Assembly: GCA_036491115.1 (NCBI GenBank)
Contig: DASXCQ010000033.1
Coordinates: forward strand, 1 to 64,000
Length of the DNA stretch: 64,000 nucleotides
From: DATEPR01 sp036491115
GTDB lineage: Bacteria; Actinomycetota; Actinomycetes; Mycobacteriales; Pseudonocardiaceae
Direction: 5' to 3'
The notes beneath the pieces were generated by a model. That model had not been told where the DNA came from. It saw only the letters and a list, made by a program, of their open reading frames with translations, and did not search any database. Shown in pieces: positions 1-8,121 of the stretch (position 1 is the first letter of the stretch; each line of letters opens with the position of its first letter). Position numbers and translations under genes: made by a program.

Positions 1-37
1 TCACCTTCGACGTCCTCGCCGATCGGGGACTCGACAA

Positions 38-66
38 CCACCGGAATCCGGTGATGGCCTCTCACC
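38..66 (+). promoter_or_regulatory. Composite operator, copy A (upstream of SnoaL-like gene)
   Basis: Positions 39-53 form a perfect palindrome (CACCGGA-A-TCCGGTG), and a third half-site TCACC starts at 62. The half-sites begin at 38, 50 and 62, every 12 bp in alternating orientation. The same architecture recurs at 28815, 30601 and 35295. Here the first base of the first half-site is C instead of T. The site ends 55 bp before the start codon at 122. I infer a binding site for the LuxR (LAL) regulator at 32593-35286, because that gene lies in an operon headed by another copy. Confidence 0.7.
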
Positions 67-121
67 CTCCCCGAGGCGAACCTTGCTTCGGCCTGCTCCG
101 CGCCCGAATGGGGAGATGACA

Positions 122-595
122 GTGACAACCGACACCGAAGCGCTCGTGCGCCGCGCCTACCACTTCGCGCAGGGTGATGTCCTGGACGTCCAGGGGTTCG
201 TCGATCTGTTCGCTGAGGACGGTGTGTTCACCGGCATCGGGGGTGTGGTCGGTCAGGAGAGCTACCGGGGTGAGCACCTGGGCGACGTGGTCGTCTGGAT
301 GGGCAAGCTGCTGCCCGACGTGCACCGGGAACTGCACCGGGTCAACGTGCTCGGGGACGTCGTCGCGATCGAGTTGTCGATCCGGGGCACTTTTCTCGGG
401 CCGTTCGAGACGCCCGTCGGCGTGATCCAGCCGACCGGGGCCACGCTCGACATCCCGACCGCCGACTTCTGGTACGTGCGCGACGGCAAGATCCAGGTGT
501 TCAACTGCCACGTCGGCACGACCACCATGTTCGCGCAGCTGGGCATCCTGCCGGACTTCGCGTCCGCGGTCGAGCAACGGAAGGAAGACCAGTGA
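122..595 (+). CDS. SnoaL-like / NTF2-fold protein, paralogue 1
   Basis: A small (157 aa) protein of the NTF2-like superfamily (SnoaL-like polyketide-cyclase or ketosteroid-isomerase fold). Members are cone-shaped single-domain proteins, either enzymes or binding proteins; no substrate can be read here. It is nearly identical to the product of 32098-32565 along its whole length, including the PTADFWYVRDGKI segment. I chose GTG 122 because it gives MTTDTEALVRR, matching the paralogue's N-terminus, and places GGGGAG 6 nt upstream. ATG 116 in the same frame would directly abut that GGGGAG. The stop overlaps the start of the NmrA-like gene (GTGA), implying translational coupling. Confidence 0.85.
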   Translation: MTTDTEALVRRAYHFAQGDVLDVQGFVDLFAEDGVFTGIGGVVGQESYRGEHLGDVVVWMGKLLPDVHRELHRVNVLGDVVAIELSIRGTFLGPFETPVGVIQPTGATLDIPTADFWYVRDGKIQVFNCHVGTTTMFAQLGILPDFASAVEQRKEDQ

Positions 596-1467
596 CAGCC
601 CTCGACACGACGTCGCGGAGGCCGATCGCGGTGGTCGGCGCGACCGGGCTCCAGGGTGGGGCCACCGTCCGCGCACTTCTGGACGCGAACGCCCCGGTCC
701 GGGCGCTGGCGCGCGGCACCGACTCCGCTGCGGCGCGCGCCCTGGCCGCGCTCGGCGCCGACATCGTCGCGGCCGATCTCGACGATCCCGACGGTCTCCG
801 TGCGGCCTTCGCCGGCGTGGACGCGGTCTTCGCCATGACCACACCCGGATCCGACCAACGCGTCGACCTCGAGGTGGCGCACGGGCACGCGATCGCCGAC
901 GCGGCAGCGGCGGCCGGCGTCCCGTACGTGGTCTACAGCTCGGTCGGGGGAGCGGAGCGCCACACCGGGATTCCGCATTTCGACAGCAAACGCGACGTCG
1001 AGGAATACCTCGTCGCGCGGGGCGTGCCCACCACATTCGTACGACCGGTGTTCTTCATGGACAACTTCGCGCGGTTCCTGACACCGACCGTGCAGGACGG
1101 CACGCTGCTGGTGCGGCTACCGCTGCCGGCCGGAATCCCTCTGCAGATGATCGCCGTCGAGGACATCGGTGCGGTCGCCGCGGCCGCGGTGCTGGACCCC
1201 GACCGCGTCGCCGGAGGGTCCATGGAAATCGCCGGCGACGAGCTGACCGGCGAGCAGATCGCCGCGGCCTACCAGCGTCGGTACGACGTCCCTGCCCGAT
1301 GCGAACCTCTGCCGATCGACGTGCTCGGTGGCGACGCCGACCAGCGGGCGATGTTCGAGTGGTTCGCCCACCTGCCCGCGTTTCGGGCCGATTTCGCGGC
1401 CACCAGGGCGTTGGCACCGCGAACGAAGACCTTCGAACAGTGGCTGGTGACCCAACCCGATCTGTGA
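592..1467 (+). CDS. NmrA-like NAD(P)-binding protein
   Basis: A 291-residue atypical short-chain dehydrogenase of the NmrA/HSCARG family, which senses or uses NAD(P)H; quinone-reductase-like members also belong here. The N-terminal Rossmann motif VVGATGLQGG is at about residues 14-23. Further on are the acidic turn AADLDDPDG (about 60-68) and the segment VYSSVGGAERHTGIPHFDSK (about 114-133), where the family normally has its substrate region. The length is usual for the family. The GTG start overlaps the upstream stop by 4 bp, so it forms an operon with the SnoaL-like gene under operator copy A. Confidence 0.85.
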   Translation: MTALDTTSRRPIAVVGATGLQGGATVRALLDANAPVRALARGTDSAAARALAALGADIVAADLDDPDGLRAAFAGVDAVFAMTTPGSDQRVDLEVAHGHAIADAAAAAGVPYVVYSSVGGAERHTGIPHFDSKRDVEEYLVARGVPTTFVRPVFFMDNFARFLTPTVQDGTLLVRLPLPAGIPLQMIAVEDIGAVAAAAVLDPDRVAGGSMEIAGDELTGEQIAAAYQRRYDVPARCEPLPIDVLGGDADQRAMFEWFAHLPAFRADFAATRALAPRTKTFEQWLVTQPDL

Positions 1468-1721
1468 GTCCGGTTCCGGTGGTGACCGGGGCCAACCGCG
1501 GCATCGGGCAGGCACCGGTAACAGAGGCCCTGGCCAGGGGCGCCCTGCGCTCGCCGGCCGCTGGCCCACCCGGACGACCGGGTGACACCGCCGGCTCGCA
1601 CAGGTGGCACCCGTCAACTCGTGAGCGAGCGGTGGGACGCCGGGGAAGAACATGCGTGCGCATTAACCGGAAACCGCGATCCGTGCTGTTAATAAACGAA
1701 TTCCGTTGTCCGGCGCTCTAA
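1464..1721 (+). pseudogene. N-terminal remnant of a short-chain dehydrogenase/reductase
   Basis: GTG 1464 overlaps the NmrA-gene stop (GTGA) and begins a frame reading VVTGANRGIGQ, the TGxxxGIG dinucleotide-binding motif of classical SDR enzymes, followed by TEALARG. After about 30 residues SDR similarity stops and the frame becomes arginine/proline-rich junk ending at 1721. An intact SDR would be about 240-300 aa. I read this as the 5' stump of a third gene of the operon. The remaining DNA up to 1767 is AT-richer (about 1675-1725) and probably holds the promoter of the next gene. Confidence 0.65.
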
Positions 1722-1767
1722 TATCGGATGGCTTGTCCGGTTACCCGCTCGGAAGTGGAAGGACGCC

Positions 1768-3558
1768 ATGAGTCGATTAGGATTTCGCGCGGCCGGTCTC
1801 GGGATGATCCTCGGGTCGGTTGTCGCCCTGGCGATGTTGGGTCAACCCGCGGCTGCCGCCGTGCCCGCGCCCGGCGGCGCGGCCGTGCCCGCGCCCATCG
1901 ATCCATCCGGCCGCGCGCACTCGCTGGTCCGGTCGGCGGAACAGGCAACGCACACCGTGCCCAATCCGCTGCTGAAGGAGTTGTTCGCGGACGGGGACGA
2001 CGACGAGAGCGACGACCCGACAGCGGTGTCCGCGCTGTGTCAGAGCTTCCTGGGCCACCCGTCCCCGTTCCGGGCACTGGCACCCAATGTGGACACGATC
2101 AACGGCGACGGCGTCGCTCCCGTGGGCAGTGCGGCCGGCTGTTCCACCCCGCAGAACGAGACCACCGTAGCGGTCAACCCCGACAATCCTCGGAACATCG
2201 TCGAGGGTGCCAATGACTACCGCATCTTCAACGCCCGCGAGAACCGGATCGACTCGTCCGGCTGGGCGTACACGTCGATGGACGGCGGCCGCACCTGGAA
2301 GGACGTCGAGCTGCCGAAACTGAACCTCCAGACCGGCGCGACCGGCGCGCTGGCGTTCATGGACGCCGCGGGCGATCCGGCCATCGCGTTCGGGCCGCAC
2401 GACACGGTGTACTACTCGACGCTGGTGTTCAGCCGCGCCGAGGTGCCGGAAACCGAGCAGGGCGCCAGCGGCATCGCCGTGTCCATCTCCCACAACGGGG
2501 GCCTGTCCTTCGGTGACCCGGTGATCGTCCATCTGGACGGGGTGAACCCGGACGGCACGCCGACCCCGTCGTCGATCTTCAACGACAAGGAATGGATCAC
2601 CGCCGACCAGCGCACCGGCACCGTCTACGTCACCTGGACCCAGTTCACCTTCGACGCCGACGGCAACTTCATCGACTCGCCGGTCGTCGTGTCGGCATCG
2701 CGCGACTTCGGCCGTACCTGGTCGGCGCCGCGGCAGGTGTCGCCGGACATGTCGACATTCACCGGTGGCATCACCTCGTTCGGGTCCGGGTCCAACCCGC
2801 GCATCGGCAACGACGGCACGCTGTATGTGGCCTACGAGACGTCGGTGTGCCAGACGGCGGCCTGTGACGCACCGACCGACCACGACGCGGTCGTGATGGC
2901 GATCTCGCACGACGGTGGCCGCACGTACACCAACACGGAGGTCGCGCTGGACTTCGACTTCCCCTTCAACGACGACATCGGCAACAGTGCGTTGACCGGG
3001 GAGAACTTCCGGATCAACAGCTTCCCGCAACTGGCATACGACCAGGCCACCAACCGCCTGTGGGTCACGTGGGCCGACGACAGCGACGGCCGGTACGCCA
3101 ACGGGGTGTCCGTGCGGACCAACGGCGACTCGTTCCTGGCCGGCTCGCGCGACGGCGTGCACTGGTCGGCCCCGGTCAAGATCGGTTCCGGTTCGGACGA
3201 GGTGTTCCCTGCGGTCGCGGCCCGCGCGGGGCGCGTCGCGGTCTCGTTCTACACCCGGGCGGACGACCCGCACGGTGTCGGTCTGGACTACGCCTTCGTG
3301 TCCGGTAGCGGCAACGACGTGGCCCGCGGCCCGATCCGCAGGATCACCACACAGACCAGCGATCCGCGCGTGGAGTTCCCCGCGATCGGCGCGGACAGCG
3401 GCCAGGTGCTGCAGGGCACCTTCATCGGTGACTACAGCGCGATCGACATCGGTTCGGACCTCCGGGTCCATCCGTCGTGGACCGATTTCCGTGGTTCCCC
3501 TGCCACCACACTGCCCAACCAGGACGTCAACACACAGTCCATCCCGGTGCGGCACTGA
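1768..3558 (+). CDS. Secreted BNR/sialidase-repeat protein
   Basis: A 596-residue exported protein. Residues 1-31 form a Sec-type signal peptide (hydrophobic core LGMILGSVVALAMLG, then Ala-rich AAAAV). The rest holds repeated Asp-box/BNR motifs (SMDGGRTW, SHNGGLSF, SRDFGRTW, SHDGGRTY, SRDGVHW), typical of sialidase-type six-bladed beta-propellers. Asp-boxes are structural, so glycosidase activity is not established: no clear arginine triad can be assigned. A strong intrinsic terminator follows immediately (3564-3594), so the gene appears monocistronic. Confidence 0.8.
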   Translation: MSRLGFRAAGLGMILGSVVALAMLGQPAAAAVPAPGGAAVPAPIDPSGRAHSLVRSAEQATHTVPNPLLKELFADGDDDESDDPTAVSALCQSFLGHPSPFRALAPNVDTINGDGVAPVGSAAGCSTPQNETTVAVNPDNPRNIVEGANDYRIFNARENRIDSSGWAYTSMDGGRTWKDVELPKLNLQTGATGALAFMDAAGDPAIAFGPHDTVYYSTLVFSRAEVPETEQGASGIAVSISHNGGLSFGDPVIVHLDGVNPDGTPTPSSIFNDKEWITADQRTGTVYVTWTQFTFDADGNFIDSPVVVSASRDFGRTWSAPRQVSPDMSTFTGGITSFGSGSNPRIGNDGTLYVAYETSVCQTAACDAPTDHDAVVMAISHDGGRTYTNTEVALDFDFPFNDDIGNSALTGENFRINSFPQLAYDQATNRLWVTWADDSDGRYANGVSVRTNGDSFLAGSRDGVHWSAPVKIGSGSDEVFPAVAARAGRVAVSFYTRADDPHGVGLDYAFVSGSGNDVARGPIRRITTQTSDPRVEFPAIGADSGQVLQGTFIGDYSAIDIGSDLRVHPSWTDFRGSPATTLPNQDVNTQSIPVRH

Positions 3559-3563
3559 CGAGC

Positions 3564-3594
3564 GGGGGACCGCCGGGCACACCGGTGGTCCCCC
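3564..3594 (+). terminator. Intrinsic terminator of the BNR-protein gene
   Basis: Arms GGGGGACCGCCGG (3564-3576) and CCGGTGGTCCCCC (3582-3594) pair over 13 bp with one G-U, closing a 5-nt loop. They are followed by T-rich TGTCGTTTCCGTTCTC. The hairpin starts 5 bp after the stop codon. Confidence 0.85.
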
Positions 3595-3667
3595 TGTCGT
3601 TTCCGTTCTCGGCCCGGCACGCCGACCAGCTATGGCGCGACGTGCGTCGGCGGGGTACAACCGGGGT

Positions 3668-4591
3668 GTGTCCGAGCGCGCCCGGCCTCATGACCCGCAC
3701 CGCGCGGTGAAGCGCGAGGTGCTGGTGCGGTATCTCGACGCGTGGACGCCGGTGGTGCTGCGGTCGCATCGTGGTGCCACCTATGTCGATTCCGGTGTCG
3801 GTGGCTTCGTGGTGGACGCGTTCCGGGTTTTCGTCGAGTCCGCCGATCTGCTTGCCGGGCATCGCCTGGACATGGTGATCGTGGGTGCGGCCACCGATTC
3901 GGCCGTGTCGCGGGAGCTGCGTGAGCCCCCGCCCGGGCTGTCGGTGCGGTCGATCGCCGGCATCGAGGACCTCACCGTGGACGGGCCGGTGCTGGTGCAC
4001 CTCGATGTCGTGGACGGCAGCGCGGCCACCGAGGCGGACGTGTGGCAGTGGGTCGCGTCGCTGGGGCGGGGCCGGGCGCGGGAGTTGTTGCTCACGTTGC
4101 CCGCCGCCGAGTTGGTGACGGACTATCGCGACCGGCTGCGTGCGGTGGGGCTGATGTGTACGGTCGCCGTCGAGCTCGTCGCCGAGGACGGGCGGGCCCA
4201 ACTGGTGGTGTTCGCCACCGGCGACAGCAAGCATCTGGCGATCTTCAAGAATGAGCTGTGGGCGGTCGACGAGTTCGCGGGGATCCGCTATCGCGATCCG
4301 CGCGATGCCGAGCGCACCTTGGTCGACATCGCGCTCACGCCGCAACTGCGGCCGTTGCGCCGGGTGCTGCTCGCGGAGCTGGCGCGGCGAGGCCGTTGCA
4401 CCGTGGCGGACCTGCAGAGCCATACGCTGCTGGAGACGATCTACCGGCCGTCGGACGCCGTCGGCGCGTTGATGTCCGCGGCCACCGCGGGTGCCATCAC
4501 CCGCGAGCCGGAGAAGGGCCGGCTGACTCCGCGCACGGTTGTCGGTCGCCGCGAGGATCGCGACAACGGTGAACCGGGTTCGTCCGGGTGA
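3668..4591 (+). CDS. TcmP-like (three-Cys-motif partner) protein
   Basis: A 307-residue protein whose N-terminus, DPHRAVKREVLVRYLDAW (about residues 7-24), closely follows the usual TcmP opening DPHTxAKHxLLRxYLxAW. TcmP proteins are Rossmann-like, methyltransferase-related and often sit beside radical-SAM-like three-Cys-motif proteins. Here the family's YIDGFAGPG glycine loop is changed to YVDSGVGG, so cofactor binding may be lost. The C-terminal third looks like a winged helix (LRRVLLAELARRGRCTVADL). No three-Cys partner gene is nearby. GTG 3668 puts the DPH motif at its normal distance from the N-terminus; ATG 3632 is an alternative with no ribosome binding site. Confidence 0.5.
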   Translation: MSERARPHDPHRAVKREVLVRYLDAWTPVVLRSHRGATYVDSGVGGFVVDAFRVFVESADLLAGHRLDMVIVGAATDSAVSRELREPPPGLSVRSIAGIEDLTVDGPVLVHLDVVDGSAATEADVWQWVASLGRGRARELLLTLPAAELVTDYRDRLRAVGLMCTVAVELVAEDGRAQLVVFATGDSKHLAIFKNELWAVDEFAGIRYRDPRDAERTLVDIALTPQLRPLRRVLLAELARRGRCTVADLQSHTLLETIYRPSDAVGALMSAATAGAITREPEKGRLTPRTVVGRREDRDNGEPGSSG

Positions 4592-4599
4592 CTTGGCAG

Positions 4600-4890
4600 G
4601 TCGGGTGCCGGCGACACCGAACAGGACCTCGCGGTCGTCGGGGGAGGCGGGCACAGCGGCCCAGGTGCTGGCAAGGATCCCCGTGCTACGCCCGGACACC
4701 GCGATTCTGGACGCCCGCCTGATGCTGACGTCCTATTCGGACGACGACACGCTGTTCGGCGCGATCATGGCGGGCGCCGCGGGCTACCTGCTCAAGCAGG
4801 TGACGGGCGGCGACCCGGTCAGTGCGGTGCGCCCGCTCGCGACCGGCGGATCGCCGCTGGACCGGGGTTCCGTCGCACGGTGCTCGTGGG
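4600..4890 (+). pseudogene. Degenerate NarL/DosR-type response regulator
   Basis: Pieces of a receiver domain are readable but broken. DTEQDLAVVG is in one frame, then EAGTAAQVLARIPVLRPDTAILDARL in the next, so there is a one-base frameshift at the G run near 4640. DARL should be followed by about 20-25 residues that include the phosphorylation-site loop. Instead it joins directly to MLTSYSDDDTLFGAIMAGAAGYLLKQ, an in-frame deletion. Similarity ends near GGSPLD; no C-terminal LuxR helix-turn-helix follows. From about 4890 to 5079 I see nothing. Confidence 0.7.
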
Positions 4891-5079
4891 TGCGCGTGAC
4901 GCCGCACATACAGATCACGTGGCATCGCCCCTGGGTGAACATGGGGCACGCAGAGGTGCCAGATCCGGAGGCTCTCGTGCCACATCGGGCAGGACCGCGG
5001 CCGTCGCCTGGTACCGCGTTCCCGCCCGGGCTAGCGTCGAACATCGGGTTGATGGCGGTATTCAGCACCGGGGTGGGAC

Positions 5080-5937
5080 ATGCCGTTCGCCAATTGGGGC
5101 GCGTACACGGACCTGCTGGACAAGCTGTCCGCGGCCAGGTCGAACTGGAGTGACGCGGCGGACTTCACCCAGTTCGACGACCAGCTCCGGAAGAACTGCG
5201 GGGACCTGGCGGACGGGTATGCCGCGCTCAGCGCGGACCTGATCGCCTCGGGCGACTACGAGGACCGAAACCTGCTCTTCCAGCACGTCCGGATCGCGGC
5301 GCTGGCGCAGTCAGCGGAAGCGGCCGGCATCGGGCCGGACTGGGCGGGCTACTGGATCAGCACCGACCTGCGCAACCAGTCGGTCTACGCCGAGAGCCGA
5401 TATGCGTCACCCGGCTCGTGGGCGGCCGTCGCGGGCGAAGCCGGCGGCGACGACGCGGACCAGGGCCAACCCGATCTCACCGTGCAGCACTACGACCCGG
5501 ACACCGGGCGGTGGCGGCGGCTGAACGCGGACGCCAACGAATTCGAGTACTACGCCGAGGACGGTGGGTGGGAACGCCGCTCCGACGACACATGGCACCG
5601 ATTCCACGTGGGCGTGGAGAAATGGCTGCCCTACGACGGGCGGTCGGGCCTGTGGTGGTATGCCGACCAGTGGCGGGCACAGGACGCCGTGACCGCCGCG
5701 GGCCGGCCGCCGGCTCCGGCATCGCCGGTCGAGGCGACGCCACAATCGTCGGTCGAGACGGCAGCGGACGAGGACGACGAAGACGGCGAGATCGACTTCG
5801 CAGCGCTCGCCGAGGAGATGGTCAACGAGACCATCGCGGAGCTGGCGGACGACGACGAACCGTGGACCGAGGAGGAACGGGCCGACGTGATCGCCGCCGT
5901 CCGGCACAACCTCGAGTCGGCCGCCGGCAGTGAGTAG
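5080..5937 (+). CDS. Hypothetical acidic protein
   Basis: 285 residues, no recognised family. Residues about 1-115 are predicted helical. Residues about 130-210 are rich in Trp/Tyr (HYDPDTGRWRRLN, YYAEDGGWERRSDDTW, WLPYDGRSGLWWYADQW) and resemble repeated WW-like beta strands. Residues about 225-285 are very acidic (DEDDEDGEIDF, ADDDEPWTEEERADVI). No signal peptide or membrane segment. GGGG lies 6 nt before the ATG. The next gene starts 33 bp downstream, so the two may be co-expressed. Confidence 0.65.
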   Translation: MPFANWGAYTDLLDKLSAARSNWSDAADFTQFDDQLRKNCGDLADGYAALSADLIASGDYEDRNLLFQHVRIAALAQSAEAAGIGPDWAGYWISTDLRNQSVYAESRYASPGSWAAVAGEAGGDDADQGQPDLTVQHYDPDTGRWRRLNADANEFEYYAEDGGWERRSDDTWHRFHVGVEKWLPYDGRSGLWWYADQWRAQDAVTAAGRPPAPASPVEATPQSSVETAADEDDEDGEIDFAALAEEMVNETIAELADDDEPWTEEERADVIAAVRHNLESAAGSE

Positions 5938-5970
5938 GACCACGACCCGACAGGCAGGAGGCGGCGCGCC

Positions 5971-6763
5971 ATGACGACATCGGTGTCCGGTAGTAGCGGC
6001 GGCGGGCAGCCGCCCGACCGCGGTGGCCGAGACGAGCGCAAGGCGGACTGCATCAAGAAGGCCACGGCCAAGGGCAGGACCAAGCTCGAGCAACATCACG
6101 AAGCCGCGGCGGTCGAAGCCCACGCCGCCACGCCGTTCCACGCGGTCGAACCTGGGCACGCGGACCGTCGTCGTACCCACCCTCAGCGCCAACGGAGGCA
6201 CGGCCGGCAGGGAAGGCGCCTGCGGTTACTTCAGCCGCACCCGCACGTGGCATGTGGCGAACGCGGTACAGGGCTTCATCATCCAGAAGATCACCCGGAC
6301 GTTCGCCGTCGAACGCTGTGTCAGCCCCGGCGTGTGGGCGCCGATGAGTGCCGCGGCCGTGAACGGATACGTGCGGGACCCCGGCTCGTCGGTCAACGCC
6401 GACTGTGTGCAGTACTGGGAACTCTGGTCGGTTCAGGCAGATGGCAACATCGGCCACAACAGTGACAGTTTCTCGTTGTGCTCGATCATTCCGAATGCCG
6501 GAGTCGTCCCGAACACGACAAGAGGCCACTACACCATGGTCGGGGAGGCATCGTTCTATCCGGCCCTGTCCAGTGCCGCCGCCCTCGGCTTCGCCGTCGG
6601 CAACGCGGCACCGGCCGGCGTCCTGCCCAGCCGGTTGACCGATCCGGCGGGTGACCTCGGCTCCGCCGGCATCGTGGCGTCAGGGGCACCCATCCGCTAT
6701 CAGGTGGACGTGGCGTGGGACAGCTCGGCGACCGACCCCACCAGCGTGGTCACGGTCACCTGA
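5971..6763 (+). pseudogene. Hypothetical protein gene with a probable +1 frameshift
   Basis: Two overlapping frames each look coding over part of their length. ATG 5971 starts a plausible hydrophilic N-terminus (to about AATPFHAVEPGHA, near 6165), after which that frame turns arginine-rich. From about 6150 a second frame reads a well-formed beta-rich protein (VVVPTLSANGG to the stop at 6763, with CGYFSRTRTWHV and GFIIQKITRTF). The simplest reading is one gene of about 264 codons with a single-base change near 6130-6175, either a true frameshift or a sequencing error. If the second frame is used alone, a start near 6023 would give 246 aa. Function unknown. Confidence 0.5.
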
Positions 6764-6835
6764 CCTCGGCGTCGCCGTGGAGCAGGGTGCACCGCTGGAG
6801 AGGGTTGAGTCGGCAGGATGACCTACGGTGACGCC

Positions 6836-7630
6836 ATGGCCCTGAGCTATGACCGGCACTGTGCCGAGATCGTCAACCAGACCGAGCTGCTGCGCTCGAC
6901 CGTGCGGGGTGCCGATCTGTCGACGCCGGTGCCCTCGTGCCCGGACTGGAACCTCGGCCAGTTGCTGCGCCACCTCGGCGGCGTGCATCGGTGGGCTGAG
7001 GCGACGGTCCGGGCGCGGGCCACCGAACCGGTGCCCGAGGCGGACTTCGACGTGCGGGAATTCTCCGCGTACTCCGACGCGGACGCGGCAGAACTGGGCG
7101 CCTGGCTGGCGTCGGGCGCGTCCGCCCTGGCGGCCGCCCTGCGCGGCGCGGGCCCAGCGGCCCCGATGTGGACCCCCGTGGCCGACGGTGGCACGAGCTT
7201 CTATGCCCGCCGGTTCACCTACGAGACGGCCATCCACCGGGCGGACGCGACGCTCGCCCTGGGCGAGCGGTACGCGCTCGACCAGGACGTGGCGCTGGAC
7301 GCGATCGACGAATGGCTGGAACTGGGCTGTCTGCCGATGCATTTCGAGGTGCACCCGTGGCTGCGGGAACTGCTCGGACCTGGCCGCACCCTGCACCTGC
7401 ATGCCACGGACACACCGCCCGTGGCGCGGGCCGAGTGGGTGGTCGACCTGACCGGTGACGTCATCGCGTGGCGCCGTGCGCACGAGAAGTCCGCGGTGGC
7501 GGTGCGCGCGCCGCTGACGGACCTGCTGCTGTTGATCTACAAGCGCCGGCAGGCGCGCGGCGAGAACGTCGACGTGTTCGGCAACGAGGAACTACTGGAC
7601 TTCTGGCTGGACCGGGTCAGCTTCGGCTGA
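6836..7630 (+). CDS. Maleylpyruvate isomerase-family (mycothiol-dependent) protein
   Basis: A member of the actinobacterial MDMPI/DinB-like family, metal-binding four-helix bundles that often use mycothiol. The N-terminal signature is VPSCPDWNLGQLLRHLGGVHRWAE, where the DxxxxxxLxxHLxxxHxW pattern supplies the metal-binding His. The C-terminal domain (about 170-264) ends LLIYKRRQARGENVDVFG, the usual MDMPI C-terminal arrangement. The start is ATG 6836 (MALSYDRHC); ATG 6818 in frame would add six residues. It converges on iorA with 4 bp between stops. The substrate cannot be inferred. Confidence 0.8.
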   Translation: MALSYDRHCAEIVNQTELLRSTVRGADLSTPVPSCPDWNLGQLLRHLGGVHRWAEATVRARATEPVPEADFDVREFSAYSDADAAELGAWLASGASALAAALRGAGPAAPMWTPVADGGTSFYARRFTYETAIHRADATLALGERYALDQDVALDAIDEWLELGCLPMHFEVHPWLRELLGPGRTLHLHATDTPPVARAEWVVDLTGDVIAWRRAHEKSAVAVRAPLTDLLLLIYKRRQARGENVDVFGNEELLDFWLDRVSFG

Positions 7631-7634
7631 ACGG

Positions 7635-8111
7635 CTACATCTGCTGCGCACCCGCCTTGATCGCGGCGCGGATCCGGGAGTAGGTGCCGCAGCGGCAGAT
7701 GTTGCGGATCTGGTCCAGGTCGTCGTCGGTGATCTCCCTGCCCTCGGCCTTGACCTGCTTGACCTTGGCCACGGCGGCCATGATCTGGCCGGGCTGGCAG
7801 TAGCCGCACTGGGCGACATCCTGGTCCAACCAGGCCTCCTGCATCGGATGCAGGTCCTGGCCGACGGTGGCCGGCAGGCCCTCGATCGTGGTGATCTCGT
7901 CGGCGGGCTTGATCTGCGACACCGGCACCGAGCACGGGTTGAACGCCTTGCCGTTGATGTGCGACGTGCACGCCTTGCAGACGTCCAAACCGCAGCCGTA
8001 CTTCGGTCCGGTGACGCCGAGCAGATCGCGCAACACCCACAGCAGCCGCACGTCGTCGTCCACGTCGACGCTGACCTGGGTGCCGTTGAGGATGAAGCTG
8101 TGGCTGGGCAC
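7635..8111 (-). CDS. iorA: (2Fe-2S) subunit of a molybdenum hydroxylase (IorA type)
   Basis: A 158-residue electron-transfer subunit of the xanthine-oxidase superfamily. Cys40, 45, 48 and 60 (CGLDVCKAC...C) form the plant-ferredoxin-type cluster. Cys102, 105, 139 and 141 (CGYC...CRCG) bind the second cluster near the molybdopterin. This two-cluster layout matches isoquinoline 1-oxidoreductase alpha subunits. It lies 10 bp downstream of the large subunit gene on the same strand. The two-subunit form has no FAD subunit, so electrons probably pass to another carrier. Confidence 0.88.
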   Translation of the reverse strand: MPSHSFILNGTQVSVDVDDDVRLLWVLRDLLGVTGPKYGCGLDVCKACTSHINGKAFNPCSVPVSQIKPADEITTIEGLPATVGQDLHPMQEAWLDQDVAQCGYCQPGQIMAAVAKVKQVKAEGREITDDDLDQIRNICRCGTYSRIRAAIKAGAQQM

Positions 8112-8121
8112 GGGGGCTCCT

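Noticed and set aside
1..60. Tail of an upstream gene in the first 60 bases
   Set aside because: One frame stays open through the operator, but the palindrome and lack of any motif make coding unlikely; too short to support.
1777..3660. Long minus-strand reading frame of 627 codons opposite the BNR gene
   Set aside because: Shadow of high-GC coding DNA; the composition is Arg/Val/Gly-biased with no motif, while the plus strand has a signal peptide and Asp-boxes.
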